The notes beneath the pieces were generated by a model. The model saw only the letters and a program-made list of their open reading frames with translations, made no database searches and had not been told where the DNA came from. Positions 63,605 to 64,000 of a stretch of DNA of 64,000 nt are shown here, one piece after another. This DNA is from Alphaproteobacteria bacterium (GTDB lineage: Bacteria > Pseudomonadota > Alphaproteobacteria > JANQMY01). The position numbers and the translations under genes are program-made. Numbering within the stretch: the stretch's first letter is position 1; each line of letters opens with the position of its first letter. The stretch is taken from positions 248,001-312,000 of the forward strand of contig JANQPL010000017.1 of the NCBI GenBank assembly GCA_028289425.1. Reading direction: 5' to 3'.

Positions 63605-64000
63605 CTATCGCGCGTCGAACACGCGCTTGAAGATGGTGTCTACGTGCTTCAGGTGATAGTCCAGATTAAACAGACTTTCTAAGGCGTCTGCCGTCAGGGC
63701 GGCTGTTACGTCCTTGTCCTTTTTCAGTAAGTCCAGGAACTGGCCCTCGCCACGCCATACCGGCATGGCGTTTCTTTGCACAAGCCGATACGCGTCTTCG
63801 CGGGAAACACCAGCCTGGGTTAACGCCAGCAACACCCGTTGCGAATGCACAAGTCCGCCCAAACTGTCCAGGTTCTTTTGCATGTTCTCCGGATAGACCA
63901 CCAGTTTATCGATCACGCCGGTGAGCCGCGAGAGGGCAAAGTCAAGGGTGATGGTTGCATCCGGCCCAATCATGCGTTCCACACTTGAGTGGGAGATGTC
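63605..64000 (-). CDS. purB: Adenylosuccinate lyase PurB, 5' end cut by window edge
   Basis: The C-terminal 131 residues of PurB, which cleaves SAICAR and adenylosuccinate. The frame stays open to base 64000 and begins DISHSSVERMIGPDATITLD, the conserved active-site loop. KLVVYPENMQKNLDSLGGLV and HSQRVLLALTQAGVSREDAY are typical of the C-terminal domain. The start lies outside the window. Confidence 0.96.
   Translation of the reverse strand, partial: DISHSSVERMIGPDATITLDFALSRLTGVIDKLVVYPENMQKNLDSLGGLVHSQRVLLALTQAGVSREDAYRLVQRNAMPVWRGEGQFLDLLKKDKDVTAALTADALESLFNLDYHLKHVDTIFKRVFDAR

Overview
This 64 kb window is a chromosomal segment of a motile alphaproteobacterium. The evidence is the Caulobacter-type flagellar gene order (fliX opposite flgI-cheL-flbY; dksA; flgH-flgA-flgG-flgF; fliL-fliM), a CckA-type hybrid kinase directly after flhB, an alphaproteobacterial DksA with a mostly lost zinc finger, the DUF1476 gene beside purine genes, and small flagellins of about 275 residues. 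I cannot name a genus. The first gene (flagellin) and the last (purB) are cut by the window edges.

Layout. 1-2.4 kb: two flagellin genes flanking a FlaG-like gene, with a sigma-54 promoter before the second. 2.4-18.4 kb: a flagellin-glycosylation locus. It has a UDP-sugar 4,6-dehydratase and aminotransferase (PseB/FlmA- and PseC/FlmB-like), a NeuB/PseI-like synthase, a fused cytidylyltransferase/PseG-like protein and a TPR-glycosyltransferase like FlmG. Inside the same locus is an unexplained module: a GH57-like protein, an ATP-grasp ligase, an SDR, a split transketolase, an iron-type dehydrogenase and two methyltransferases. 18.4-44.3 kb: flagellar basal body, export and motor genes (flgI, flgH, flgA, flgG, flgF, fliL, fliM, fliP, fliO, flgB, flgC, fliE, fliQ, fliR, flhB). 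These are interleaved with a membrane-anchored GH24 lysozyme, a beta-propeller/hook-IN protein, FliX, DksA, a MotE-like protein, two unusual MotB-like proteins and a 1177-residue AMIN-like/TPR protein. 44.4-46.9 kb: cckA. 47.0-49.4 kb: an A+T-richer insertion of unrecognised genes, one with RusA-like motifs. 49.5-64 kb: housekeeping genes recA, alaS, a cation channel, icd, trmJ, rpsD, grxD, bolA, purL-purQ-purS-purC, a DUF1476 gene and purB.

How it fits together. Five perfect TTAA-N7-TTAA sites (CtrA boxes) lie at likely promoters of flagellar genes, and three sigma-54-type promoters precede flgF, flgI and a flagellin. This matches a Caulobacter-style hierarchy (CckA to CtrA to early genes, FliX/sigma-54 to late genes), with cckA encoded next to the export genes. 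The glycosylation locus probably makes a nonulosonic acid and attaches it to the neighbouring flagellins. No GNAT acetyltransferase (PseH) is visible, so the transketolase/dehydrogenase/ATP-grasp module may supply an unusual acyl group. That is the best candidate here for an undescribed pathway.

The gaps hold several families of hairpin repeats (REP-like), whose stems vary between copies while keeping their pairing.
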